In this document: in pieces, positions 50,778-58,258 of the stretch
How the letters are laid out: each line of letters starts with the position of its first letter
Position numbering within the stretch: the stretch's first letter is position 1
Made by a program: the position numbers and the translations under genes
Notes under the pieces: model-generated
What the model saw: only the letters and a program-made list of their open reading frames with translations
Database searches by the model: none
What the model was told of the DNA's origin: nothing
Source: Kutzneria viridogrisea
GTDB lineage: Bacteria > Actinomycetota > Actinomycetes > Mycobacteriales > Pseudonocardiaceae
NCBI GenBank assembly: GCA_014138725.1
Contig: JACJID010000009.1
Coordinates: forward strand, 186,001-250,000
Length of the DNA: 64,000 nucleotides
Direction: 5' to 3'

Positions 50778-51620
50778 CTCCTCCAGCCTGCGGATCCGCT
50801 CGGCGATGGGCGGGTGCGTGGCGAACAACCTCGCCGCGTGCTCGCCCGCGCGGAACGGGCTGGCGATCATCAGGTGCGACTGGGAGACCACCGCGGGCTC
50901 GGGGGCCAGCGGGGCCTGCTGGGTGCCCAGTTCCAGCTTGCGCAGCGCGGAGGCCAGCCCGAGCGGGTCCCCGGTGAGCTGGGCCCCGGACTCGTCGGCC
51001 TGGAACTCGCGGGACCGGCTGACCGACATCTGCACGATGCCCGCGGCCAGCGGGGCGACCAGGGCGATCAGCAGCAGCGCGACCGGGTTGGGCCGGTCCT
51101 CCTCGTCCCCGCCGAACAGCCCGGCGAACATGGCGAGGTTGGCCAGCAGGCTGACCACACTGGCCAGGGTGCCCGCGACGCAGGAGATCAGGATGTCCCG
51201 GTTGTAGACGTGGGACAGCTCATGGCCGAGCACCGCTCGCAACTCGCGCTCGTCGAGCAGTTCGAGGATGCCGGTGGTGCAGCACACAGCGGCGTTGGCC
51301 GGGTTGCGGCCGGTGGCGAAGGCGTTGGGCGCCTGGGTGGGGCTGACGTAGAGCCGGGGCATGGGCTGGCGGGCCGAGGTGGCCAGCTCCCGCACGATCC
51401 GGTACATCGCGGGCTGCTCCACCTGCGACACGGGCCTGGCGTGCATCGCACGCAGGGCCAACCTGTCGGAGTTGAAGTAGGCGTAGGCGTTCATGCCGAT
51501 GGCCAGTGCGAAGCCGATCACCAGGCCGGTGCTGCCGAAGAACCCGCCGATCAGGATGATCAGCCCGCTGAGCGCGCCCAGCAGCAGAGCCGTCTTCAAC
51601 CCGTTGACGTGCTTGTGCAC
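50757..51620 (-). CDS. htpX: Zinc metalloprotease HtpX
   Basis: 287 residues, GTG start. Two N-terminal membrane helices (residues about 8-50), the zinc motif HELSH at 133-137 and a second membrane pair before the third zinc ligand ([15 protein letters not shown]). HtpX degrades misfolded membrane proteins. Catalytic residues are complete. It follows the nuoI-like gene by 5 bases and may be cotranscribed with it. Confidence 0.95.
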   Translation of the reverse strand: MHKHVNGLKTALLLGALSGLIILIGGFFGSTGLVIGFALAIGMNAYAYFNSDRLALRAMHARPVSQVEQPAMYRIVRELATSARQPMPRLYVSPTQAPNAFATGRNPANAAVCCTTGILELLDERELRAVLGHELSHVYNRDILISCVAGTLASVVSLLANLAMFAGLFGGDEEDRPNPVALLLIALVAPLAAGIVQMSVSRSREFQADESGAQLTGDPLGLASALRKLELGTQQAPLAPEPAVVSQSHLMIASPFRAGEHAARLFATHPPIAERIRRLEELARRTG

Positions 51621-51625
51621 CTGTC

Positions 51626-52114
51626 TCAGCCTCCGGGTCGTCGCGTCCTACCTGAGAACGCCCCGGGGCGGGCCGCGGTTCCGGAACCGGGGCGTGCCGG
51701 ACGCCCCGAGGCCTGTTCCGGGGCTGGTTCGGCGGCCGGGTCCAGCGGTGGCGGCGGCGGGACCTCGGCCACCCACTCGCCGAGCCGGTCCCGCTCGTGC
51801 ACCAGCTCGGCCACGGCGTTCTCGCCGGTGCCGGGGTAGTCGTGCTCGGCGGCCCAGTGCAGGGCGTCGAACGGGCACACCTCGATGCAGATCCCGCAGT
51901 ACAGGCACTGCCCGTAGTCGATCGCGAACCGGTCCAGCACGTTGACCGCACGGGGCCGGGCCGAGCCCGCCTGCTGCACGGTCTCGGTGTGCGAGGCGAT
52001 GTGGATGCACCAGTCGGGGCATTCCCGCGCGCACAGCATGCACACCGTGCAGTTGGCCTCCAGCAGTGCGATCACGCCCCTGGACCTCGGGGGCAGCGGC
52101 TGATCGGCGGTCAT
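51626..52114 (-). CDS. nuoI: NuoI-like 4Fe-4S ferredoxin subunit
   Basis: 162 residues. Two complete [4Fe-4S] motifs: Cys22, 25, 28, 32 and Cys70, 73, 76, 80, each followed by proline. This is the pattern of complex I subunit NuoI. The C-terminal 60 residues are P-, A- and G-rich and disordered. Its ATG overlaps the nuoC-like stop by four bases. The genes form an orphan B-C-I set with no NuoD, NuoH or antiporter subunits in view. Confidence 0.88.
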   Translation of the reverse strand: MTADQPLPPRSRGVIALLEANCTVCMLCARECPDWCIHIASHTETVQQAGSARPRAVNVLDRFAIDYGQCLYCGICIEVCPFDALHWAAEHDYPGTGENAVAELVHERDRLGEWVAEVPPPPPLDPAAEPAPEQASGRPARPGSGTAARPGAFSGRTRRPGG

Positions 52115-52695
52115 CGCGGATCCTCCTCACGACGTGGCCCCCAGGAGGGGTCGGGCACCCCGGGCGGGGCGAGCCTGCGGCGGCTGGGCGCCGAGCTGGA
52201 CTCACCCGGTTCCAGACCGCCCGGCCAGGGCCGCACCACGCGGGCGGCCAGCACGAAGTCCTTGCGCAGCGGGTGGCCCACGAAGGAGTCGGGCAGCAGC
52301 AGGCGGGCCGGTTCGGGCTGCCCGGCCAGTGCGAGCCCGAACATCTCCGCGGCCTCGCGCTCGTGCCAGGCGGCACCGGCCCAGACCCCGGCGATGCTGG
52401 GCAGCTCGTCCTCGGGTCCCAGCTCGGTACGCACCGACAAACCGCGCTGCTGCAACGGGTTCACCACGTGCAGCAGCACCGTGTGCCTGCGGCCGAGGTC
52501 GCCGGGACGGCCCGCGTCCTCGGCGCCGAGCCAGTCGAACATCAGGCAGCCCAGCTCGTCGCGGGCCAGCGCGGCGGCGGTGTGCCACTCGGCGGGCTCG
52601 ACCTGGACCCAGGACTGCCCGAAGGCGGCCTTCGTGACACCTGAGGGCAGCAGCTCCTGCAGTCGGGCCGCCAGTTCGGGTGACGCGGCGGTCAC
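52111..52695 (-). CDS. nuoC: NuoC-like NADH-quinone oxidoreductase subunit
   Basis: 194 residues from GTG at 52695, in GTGA overlap with nuoB. It has the 30-kDa-subunit features: [20 protein letters not shown], then [16 protein letters not shown] and [17 protein letters not shown]. In complex I NuoC sits beside NuoD at the quinone cavity. A basic and proline-rich tail of about 35 residues follows. NuoD is not fused or adjacent. Confidence 0.88.
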   Translation of the reverse strand: MTAASPELAARLQELLPSGVTKAAFGQSWVQVEPAEWHTAAALARDELGCLMFDWLGAEDAGRPGDLGRRHTVLLHVVNPLQQRGLSVRTELGPEDELPSIAGVWAGAAWHEREAAEMFGLALAGQPEPARLLLPDSFVGHPLRKDFVLAARVVRPWPGGLEPGESSSAPSRRRLAPPGVPDPSWGPRREEDPR

Positions 52696-53132
52696 GAGGT
52701 CACCATGCGGTGCAAAGCGACCAGCCCACCGAGCAGCGCCTCGGGACGGGGCGGGCAGCCCGGCACGGCCACGTGCACCGGCAGCACCTGGTCGATGCCC
52801 TTGGTGACGCTGTAGGAGTCCCAGTACGGGCCGCCGGTGTTGCTGCACGCGCCGACCGACAGCACGTACTTCGGCTCGGGCATCGCCTCGTAGGTGGCGA
52901 GCACGGCGGGCAGCATCACGTCGGTGACGGTGCCCGACACCACGAGCACGTGCGCCTGCTCCGGGCCGCCGTGCACCGCGGTCACCCCGAGCTCGGCGAG
53001 CGCATCGGCCCCGCCCCGGCCCTCCAGTGCCGCCATCACCTCGACCCCGCAGCAGGCCAGCCCGAGGTCCAGCACGGTCACCTGGTAGCTGGTTCCCCAG
53101 TCCAGTCGCAGGGTCGGCGTCACTGTGCTCAC
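52692..53132 (-). CDS. nuoB: NuoB-like NADH-quinone oxidoreductase subunit
   Basis: 146 residues from GTG at 53132 (MSTVTPTLRLDWG). Cluster N2 ligands are complete: Cys27, Cys28, Cys96 (VGACSNTGG) and Cys126 (PGCPPRPE). It is the first gene of the nuoB-nuoC-nuoI set, all joined by four-base overlaps. The protein lacks the N-terminal extension of canonical NuoB. Partial nuo sets near korAB are, to my knowledge, present in other Actinobacteria. Confidence 0.88.
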   Translation of the reverse strand: MSTVTPTLRLDWGTSYQVTVLDLGLACCGVEVMAALEGRGGADALAELGVTAVHGGPEQAHVLVVSGTVTDVMLPAVLATYEAMPEPKYVLSVGACSNTGGPYWDSYSVTKGIDQVLPVHVAVPGCPPRPEALLGGLVALHRMVTS

Positions 53133-53204
53133 AGGGCCGAAGCCTAGCCCGGTGCGCCGAATTGCCCCTTGGATGCCGCCCGCCCGCTGGTCACAATGGG
53201 CCTC

Positions 53205-53585
53205 GTGACGAACTGGGACGACCTCACTGCTGAGGAGTACTTCGTCATGCTCAACACGATGGAACAGGCGTACCTGCACGGGGTGATAGCCGACTACCTG
53301 GGCCACTCCGAGCGCTGCGGGGCGGTGTGGGTGCCCAGCGGGGACGAGGCCGCGATCGAGGAACTGGTGCCCACCTTCCGCACCGTCGTGCACGACCTGA
53401 TCGAGCGCGACCTGGTGGAGATCCGCGAGCCGGGCACCGCGCTGTGGGACAACGCGCCCGAGCTGGACGACCGGGAGGTCACCGAGGTGCTGGCCGACCC
53501 GGCCTCGTGGATCAAGTCCACCGGCAGCGCCAACCGCATGATCATGCTGATGCCCACGTCGAGGGCGGAGCGCCTGCTGGGCTGA
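53205..53585 (+). CDS. Hypothetical protein, probably leaderless
   Basis: 126 residues from GTG at 53205. TTGGAT, 17 bases, CACAAT lie just upstream, placing the transcription start at or next to the GTG; hence I chose this start over earlier in-frame codons. The protein (VTNWDDLTAEEYFVMLNTM..., later ERDLVEIREPGTALWDNAPELDD) is acidic and mostly helical, possibly winged-helix. I do not recognise the family. It is divergent from nuoB with 72 bases between. Confidence 0.75.
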   Translation: MTNWDDLTAEEYFVMLNTMEQAYLHGVIADYLGHSERCGAVWVPSGDEAAIEELVPTFRTVVHDLIERDLVEIREPGTALWDNAPELDDREVTEVLADPASWIKSTGSANRMIMLMPTSRAERLLG

Positions 53586-53722
53586 CCGCGGCCGGGTGAC
53601 CGGCGGACAGGGTTCGCCACACCGTTGTGGGACCGTGCTTTTGGGCCGGACCGGGGTGGGCTTATGCTTCCCGCATCCGGCGCTCGCCGGCTCCTTTTTC
53701 GGCTTCTCATCTAAGTGAGTCC

Positions 53723-55159
53723 ATGGCTATGGATCATGTCTTTGCCGCGCTCTCAGAGCGCCTCCGTGGTCTGTTCGGCGGTCGCAGGATCGTCCTCGCT
53801 GGCGGGTCGCGGTTGTCCGCGCGCGTGCAGGAACTCAGTAGTCTGGAAGCCGAACGCACACTGGTGATCAGTACCGACGACCACGCCCCGCTGCACGACC
53901 CGGAGGTCGCCCGCTGGGTGACGCTGGGCATCACCGGGCTGGTCGCCTCCGAGCAGAGCAGCCTGGAGAACGCGCTGGACTCCACCGAGGTCAGGGCGGT
54001 GCTCGAGGAGTTCGACCCGACCGGCCAGGCGCTGGTGATCGGCTCCAACTACATGGGGCTGCCGGAGGTCGCGGGCCGGCCGGTGCTCAATCACCGCCGT
54101 CCCGAGTGGATCGAGCTGGAGAACAAGACCACGATCGACCAGCTGTGGTCGGAGCTGTCGGTGCCGCACGCGCCCGCCCACGTGGTCGACGTGGCCGAGG
54201 ACGCGCTGTGGCGGCTGTGGCAGGTCAGCGAGCTGATGGACAGCGGCTGGGGCGTGGTCTGGTCCGGGGACGGCCCGGCGATCAACGGCGGCGCGAACTT
54301 CGTGCGCCGGGTGCGCACCCACGCCGAGGCGCGGCGGGTCTACCGCTACCTCGCGCCCAAGTGCACCAACATCCGCGTGATGCCGTTCCTGGAAGGGATT
54401 CCGGTGTCCGTGCACGGCATCGTGTTCCCCGACGGCACCGCCGTGCTGCGGCCGATCGAGATGGTCGTGCCGCGCCGGACGGAGTCGGCCAAGTTCCTCT
54501 ACGCGGGCTGCGCCAGCTACTACGACCCGCCCGCCGCGATCCGCGACGAGATGCGCAACCTGGCCCGCCGGGTCGGCGAGCAGCTGCGCGGCACCGTCGG
54601 CTACCGCGGAACGTTCACTTTGGACGGTGTGGCCACCGCGGACGGCTTCCGCCCCACCGAGGTCAACACCCGCTACGGCGGGGCCATGACCTGCTTCGAG
54701 GACGCGCTGCCGCAGCTGCCGCTGGCGCTGCTCCAGGTGGCCCTGGTCGCCGGGCACGAGGTGGGCATCAGCTCCATCGAGTTCGAGGACCTGCTCGTCA
54801 GCGCCGCTGACACCACGCGGATCAGCGCGATCGGCGCCAACGTGAAGGCCGTCCGCCCGGAGTCCGAAGTGGAGCGTCCGGTGGTCTGGACCGAATGGGC
54901 GTGCCGCTGGGCGCACGAGGACGAGCCCGCGCACGGCTCGCTGCGACTGCGCCCCGGCCCCGTCGGCGGTCGGCTGGAACTGGAGCTGTACCAGGAGGCC
55001 GTGCGCCCCGGTCGGCCCGCGGCCCCGCTCGTGGTCTCCGCCTTCGCGCTGGCGGACCAGGACTGGGGCACCGGGGTCGGCCGGTTGGAGCCCGCCATCG
55101 CCATGGCCTGTGAGCGCGAGGTCGAGGCCGAGGTCGCCTTCGAGGCCGTCACCGCCTGA
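53723..55159 (+). CDS. ATP-grasp family protein
   Basis: 478 residues from ATG at 53723 (ATG 53729 is equally possible). An N-terminal Rossmann-like preATP-grasp domain (RRIVLAGGSRLSARV, then LVIGSNYMGLPEV) leads to an ATP-grasp module: ENKTTIDQLWSELSVPHAP (about residues 133-152), NIRVMPFLEGIPVSVHGIV, and the metal-binding FRPTEVNTRYGG near residue 313. C-terminal 100 residues are beta-rich. Such enzymes ligate carboxylates to amines or thiols. The substrate cannot be inferred and no partner gene is adjacent. Confidence 0.82.
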   Translation: MAMDHVFAALSERLRGLFGGRRIVLAGGSRLSARVQELSSLEAERTLVISTDDHAPLHDPEVARWVTLGITGLVASEQSSLENALDSTEVRAVLEEFDPTGQALVIGSNYMGLPEVAGRPVLNHRRPEWIELENKTTIDQLWSELSVPHAPAHVVDVAEDALWRLWQVSELMDSGWGVVWSGDGPAINGGANFVRRVRTHAEARRVYRYLAPKCTNIRVMPFLEGIPVSVHGIVFPDGTAVLRPIEMVVPRRTESAKFLYAGCASYYDPPAAIRDEMRNLARRVGEQLRGTVGYRGTFTLDGVATADGFRPTEVNTRYGGAMTCFEDALPQLPLALLQVALVAGHEVGISSIEFEDLLVSAADTTRISAIGANVKAVRPESEVERPVVWTEWACRWAHEDEPAHGSLRLRPGPVGGRLELELYQEAVRPGRPAAPLVVSAFALADQDWGTGVGRLEPAIAMACEREVEAEVAFEAVTA

Positions 55160-55170
55160 GGTTCGCCCGT

Positions 55171-55219
55171 CATGAAGGGCACCTTCGAGACGTCCACCGT
55201 CCCGAAGGTGCCCTTCATG
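55171..55219 (+). terminator. Terminator hairpin, CATGAAGGGC family (copy 1)
   Basis: A perfect 17-bp inverted repeat (CATGAAGGGCACCTTCG and complement) with a 15-base loop begins 12 bases after the ATP-grasp gene stop. Its outer CATGAA...TTCATG resembles the palindrome at 55652-55708. Confidence 0.85.
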
Positions 55220-55290
55220 GCATTGGCGGGGCTTGTCGTCACCCATAAAGTGGACAAAAGGCTCATTCCGACCAACACTCTGGGGTGCTG

Positions 55291-55644
55291 ATGCGCAAGC
55301 TCGTTCTCGTACTGGTGGCCGGTCTGCTCACGGTGCTGGTGGCACCGCAGGCGATGGCGGCGCCGGGCCAGGTGTCCAGCGTGATCGGCAGGACACCGAA
55401 GGACCTGATCGCGATGGGCGACATCAAGATCGACAAGACCGCGCGGACGTTCGCGTTCAAGACGGCGGAGCGGTTCGGGGACCCGCTGGAGAGCGTGGTG
55501 GCGAAATGGGCCGCCAGCGAGAGCGAGTTCCAGTCGGCCGCGGCGTACATCACCAGGCACCCGGTGCCGTTCCACGTGTTCCGGCTGCACCGCGACGCGA
55601 GCAACCAGGTGCTGGCCACGCACTACTACTACACGGCAGGCTGA
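55291..55644 (+). CDS. Small secreted protein
   Basis: 117 residues from ATG at 55291, with GGGGTG five bases upstream. A classical signal peptide (MRKLVLVLVAGLLTVLVAPQAMA, cleavage likely after AMA) precedes a mature domain of about 94 residues with no cysteine. It contains IDKTARTFAFKTAERFGDPL and ends LATHYYYTAG. I do not recognise the family. It stands alone between two strong hairpins. Confidence 0.82.
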   Translation: MRKLVLVLVAGLLTVLVAPQAMAAPGQVSSVIGRTPKDLIAMGDIKIDKTARTFAFKTAERFGDPLESVVAKWAASESEFQSAAAYITRHPVPFHVFRLHRDASNQVLATHYYYTAG

Positions 55645-55651
55645 CCGGCCC

Positions 55652-55708
55652 ATGCCATGAAAGTGCCGTTCCTGGCGTTGAACGCCAGGAACGGCACTTT
55701 CATGGCAT
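55652..55708. terminator. 57-base near-perfect palindrome between convergent genes
   Basis: Arms of 28 bases (ATGCCATGAAAGTGCCGTTC... and complement) are fully complementary around a single central base; a realistic loop is TTGAA. It sits 8 bases after the secreted-protein stop and 7 bases before the ddaH stop, so it terminates both. The stem is unusually long for a terminator. Confidence 0.9.
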
Positions 55709-55715
55709 CAGGGGG

Positions 55716-56591
55716 TTAGCCGCGCAGTTCCATGGTGCAGCACTTGGGGCCGCCGCCGGACTTGCGCAGTTCGGAGATGTCCACGTAGACGGGCTGGTAG
55801 CCGCGCTCGGCGAGGGCGCCGCCCAGCGCGGTGGCCTCCAGCGGCAGCACGACGTTGTGGCCGTCGGACACCCCGTTGAGGCCCAGGCACGCGGCGTCGG
55901 CCTCGGTGGCGATCACGGCGTCGGGGAACAGCCTGCGCAACACCTTCTGCGAACCGGCGGAGAACGCGCCGGGGAAGTAGCAGACCTGGGGCCGGTCGGA
56001 CTGGTCGTCGAGCACGAACAGCGCGGTGTCCAGGTGGTAGTAGCGCGGGTCGACCAGGTTCAGCGAGACCACCGGCACACCGAGCACCTCCTGGGCCTCG
56101 GCGTGCGCCCCGGGGTCGGTGCGGAAGCCGGTACCGGCCAGCAGCACGGTGCCGGTCCAGGTGAAGTCGCCCTCGGCCTCGTTGATGCTGGTGGGCATCA
56201 CCACGTCGCGGTAGCCGTTGCGCAGGAACCAGCGCCGGAAGTGCTCGGCCTCGGCTGCGCGCTGCTCGGCACGGAACCGCGAGCCCAGCACGACCCCGTC
56301 GATCACGGTGCCGGAGTTGGCCGCGAACACCATGTCGGGCAGGCCGGGCTCGGGGGTGATCGTCTCGACGGTGTGCCCGAGCTGCTGGTAGACCTCCTTG
56401 AGCGCGGTCCACTGGGCCAGGGCCAGCCCGGTGTCCACAGGTTGCTCGGGGTCCATCCACGGGTTGATGGAGTACTCGACGGTGAAGTACTGCGGCGCGC
56501 ACATCAGGTACCGGCGGCGCGTGGGCACGCGGACCTGGGAGGCCTGCTCCGCGGTGGGGAGCGGCAGCTGCGTGTCGAACGTGGCGGACAT
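55716..56591 (-). CDS. ddaH: Dimethylarginine dimethylaminohydrolase-type enzyme
   Basis: 291 residues from ATG at 56591; a much longer frame upstream is antisense to the Lrp gene and was rejected. Amidinotransferase-fold motifs: PDMVFAANSGTVIDG, INEAEGDFTWTG, the active-site His in YYHLDTALFVL and nucleophile Cys284/285 in GPKCCTMELRG. It hydrolyses methylated arginine, or a related guanidino substrate, to citrulline and amine. The divergent Lrp gene probably controls it. Confidence 0.9.
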   Translation of the reverse strand: MSATFDTQLPLPTAEQASQVRVPTRRRYLMCAPQYFTVEYSINPWMDPEQPVDTGLALAQWTALKEVYQQLGHTVETITPEPGLPDMVFAANSGTVIDGVVLGSRFRAEQRAAEAEHFRRWFLRNGYRDVVMPTSINEAEGDFTWTGTVLLAGTGFRTDPGAHAEAQEVLGVPVVSLNLVDPRYYHLDTALFVLDDQSDRPQVCYFPGAFSAGSQKVLRRLFPDAVIATEADAACLGLNGVSDGHNVVLPLEATALGGALAERGYQPVYVDISELRKSGGGPKCCTMELRG

Positions 56592-56638
56592 GGATCGAAA
56601 TGTATGTGCCCCCATGACCAGCGAACAACGCCGCTGCG

Positions 56639-56656
56639 TTGCAGAACTTGGTGCAA
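56639..56656. promoter_or_regulatory. Candidate Lrp operator
   Basis: TTGCA-N8-TGCAA is an inverted repeat centred in the 75-base gap between divergent ddaH and the lrp gene. Lrp/AsnC regulators bind such palindromes and autoregulate. The CAATAT overlapping its right half may be the lrp -10. Assignment rests on symmetry and position. Confidence 0.5.
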
Positions 56657-56666
56657 TATGTTGCGT

Positions 56667-57113
56667 ATGGACGCCATCGATCAGCGAATCATTTCGTGCC
56701 TGGTCTCCGACGCCCGGTCGAGCTACGCGGAGATCGGGAAGTCGGTGGGCCTGTCGGCTCCGGCGGTGAAGCGCCGGGTGGACAAACTGCTGGACACGGG
56801 GGTGCTGCGCGGGTTCACGGCGGTGGTCGACCCGGAGGCCCTGGGCTGGGGCACCGAGGCCTTCGTGGAGGTGCACTGCCGGGGCAACATCACCCCCGGC
56901 GAGATCCGCTCGCGCCTGGACCCGCTGCCCGAGGTGGTGGCGGCCTACACGGTCTCCGGGGCGGCCGACGCCATCGTGCACCTGCGGGCCTCCGACATCC
57001 ACCACCTGGAGACGGTGCTGGAGCGGCTGCGCGCGGTGGACATCATCGACCGGACGATCTCCACGGTGGTGCTGTCCACCCTGCTGGACCGGCCACCGGC
57101 TCCGGAACACTGA
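56667..57113 (+). CDS. Lrp/AsnC-family regulator
   Basis: 148 residues from ATG at 56667; ATG 56658 is an alternative. N-terminal winged helix-turn-helix (DQRIISCLVSDARSSYAEIG, then LSAPAVKRRVDKLLDTG, residues 5-50) and a C-terminal RAM ligand domain (EAFVEVHC... to ...TISTVVLSTLL). Such proteins sense amino acids. Its divergence from ddaH suggests control of arginine or methylarginine breakdown. A bridging mini-ORF follows after 5 bases. Confidence 0.93.
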   Translation: MDAIDQRIISCLVSDARSSYAEIGKSVGLSAPAVKRRVDKLLDTGVLRGFTAVVDPEALGWGTEAFVEVHCRGNITPGEIRSRLDPLPEVVAAYTVSGAADAIVHLRASDIHHLETVLERLRAVDIIDRTISTVVLSTLLDRPPAPEH

Positions 57114-57118
57114 GCGGC

Positions 57119-57199
57119 ATGAGCGAGCTTGCGAGCGAATCATCGGGCACAGGGCCGGCGCGAAGCGCTGCGCCGAGCGCCAGCGAGGTGCGGCGATGA
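57119..57199 (+). CDS. Bridging mini-ORF between lrp and enoyl-CoA hydratase (copy 2)
   Basis: 26 codons beginning MSELASESSGTGP and ending ARSAAPSASEVRR. ATG starts 5 bases after the lrp stop; TGA overlaps the next gene's ATG (ATGA). The last 13 codons match those of the mini-ORF at 41655-41711 with one amino-acid change and few base changes. The end supplies GAGG as Shine-Dalgarno for the next gene. Peptide function, if any, is unknown. Confidence 0.45.
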   Translation: MSELASESSGTGPARSAAPSASEVRR

Positions 57200-57948
57200 G
57201 TGGTGAGATCCTCCTCGAACGGCGCGACCGGGTCGCCGTGATCACGGTGCACGACCCGGACCGGCGCAACGCCCTGACCCTGCCGCTTGCCGAGCAGCTG
57301 GCGGAGGCCGTGGCGGCCTGCGAGGCCGACGAGCAGGTGGGCGCCCTGGTGGTCACCGGCACCCCGCCGGCGTTCTGCGCGGGCGCGGACCTGAGCCAGC
57401 TCGGCGAGGCCAGGGAGCAGGGCCTGCGCCGGATCTACGCGGGCTTCCTGGCGGTGGCGGAGTGCGCGCTGCCCACGGTGGCCGCGGTGAACGGGGCGGC
57501 GGTGGGCGCGGGGCTCAACCTCGCGCTGGCCTGCGACGTGCGGCTGGCGGGTGAGCGGGCCCGCTTCGACGCGCGCTTCCTCCAGCTGGGGATTCACCCG
57601 GGCGGTGGAATGACCTGGATGTTGCAGCGGCTGGTCGGCCCGCAGACGGCCAAGGCGATGACCCTGTTCAGCGCGGTGCTGGACGCGGCGGAGGCGAAGC
57701 GGACCGGCCTGGTGCTGGACGTGACGACGGGTGATGTCGTGGCGGAGGCGGTGCGGCTGGCGGCCGGTGCGGCCTCGGCCCCGCGCGAGCTGGCGGTGCG
57801 GACCAAGAGCACGATGCGGGCCACCGCGGCCACCGAGCTGCACCGCGAGGCGGTGGAGCTGGAGCTCGCACCGCAGCTGGAATCGATCGAGTCCCCGGCG
57901 TTCGCGCAGCGGCTGGCCGCGCTGAAGAACCGCATCTCCAGCAGGTGA
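57196..57948 (+). CDS. Enoyl-CoA hydratase/isomerase family protein
   Basis: 250 residues. Crotonase fold with oxyanion-hole segments: ALVVTGTPPAFCAGADLSQL (about residues 47-66) and AAVNGAAVGAGLNLALACDVRL (about 96-117). The C-terminal helices end in KNRISSR. Family members hydrate or isomerise acyl-CoA thioesters; the particular substrate is unclear. It may be transcribed from lrp through the mini-ORF. Confidence 0.92.
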   Translation: MSGEILLERRDRVAVITVHDPDRRNALTLPLAEQLAEAVAACEADEQVGALVVTGTPPAFCAGADLSQLGEAREQGLRRIYAGFLAVAECALPTVAAVNGAAVGAGLNLALACDVRLAGERARFDARFLQLGIHPGGGMTWMLQRLVGPQTAKAMTLFSAVLDAAEAKRTGLVLDVTTGDVVAEAVRLAAGAASAPRELAVRTKSTMRATAATELHREAVELELAPQLESIESPAFAQRLAALKNRISSR

Positions 57949-58258
57949 TCTACCGGCGGTATGTCGGATCACGACAGATCCCGGTGTGAGGTGTACCGCA
58001 CTCGGACCGGTTCACCTACTGCCGGTAAGTACCGTTAATGCCAGGTGAAGCGGTTGTGACGGGCACGGGACGGGGCCGAAGTTCCCAAGACTTGGAAGCA
58101 CCGCCACACCGGGATCTGACCGACGACTACGCTCGGAGGTAGCACTCAACGGTGTCGCTATGCCGGGGGCGCGTCATAGCGCGGCACCGATCCGGACGGT
58201 CGAGGCCGCCACGACGGTGGCCACGGCCACCCCATGCGAGAGAGGGATTGCCGCACCC
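57949..58258. other. Intergenic region before korA
   Basis: 310 bases with no supported gene. It contains an inverted repeat TTCACCT / AGGTGAA (58011-58017 and 58043-58049) around TACTGCCGGTAAGTACCG, and GGATC/GATCC near 57966-57980. These may be operator elements for korAB. I could not assign a clear promoter. Confidence 0.4.

Noticed and set aside
53119..53132. Shared GTGAGCACAGTGAC at the nuoB start and at the start of the hadA/hadB mini-ORF (41698-41711)
   Set aside because: Fourteen identical bases at two start codons is curious, but the sequences diverge immediately after; a chance match or a preferred start context is enough to explain it.
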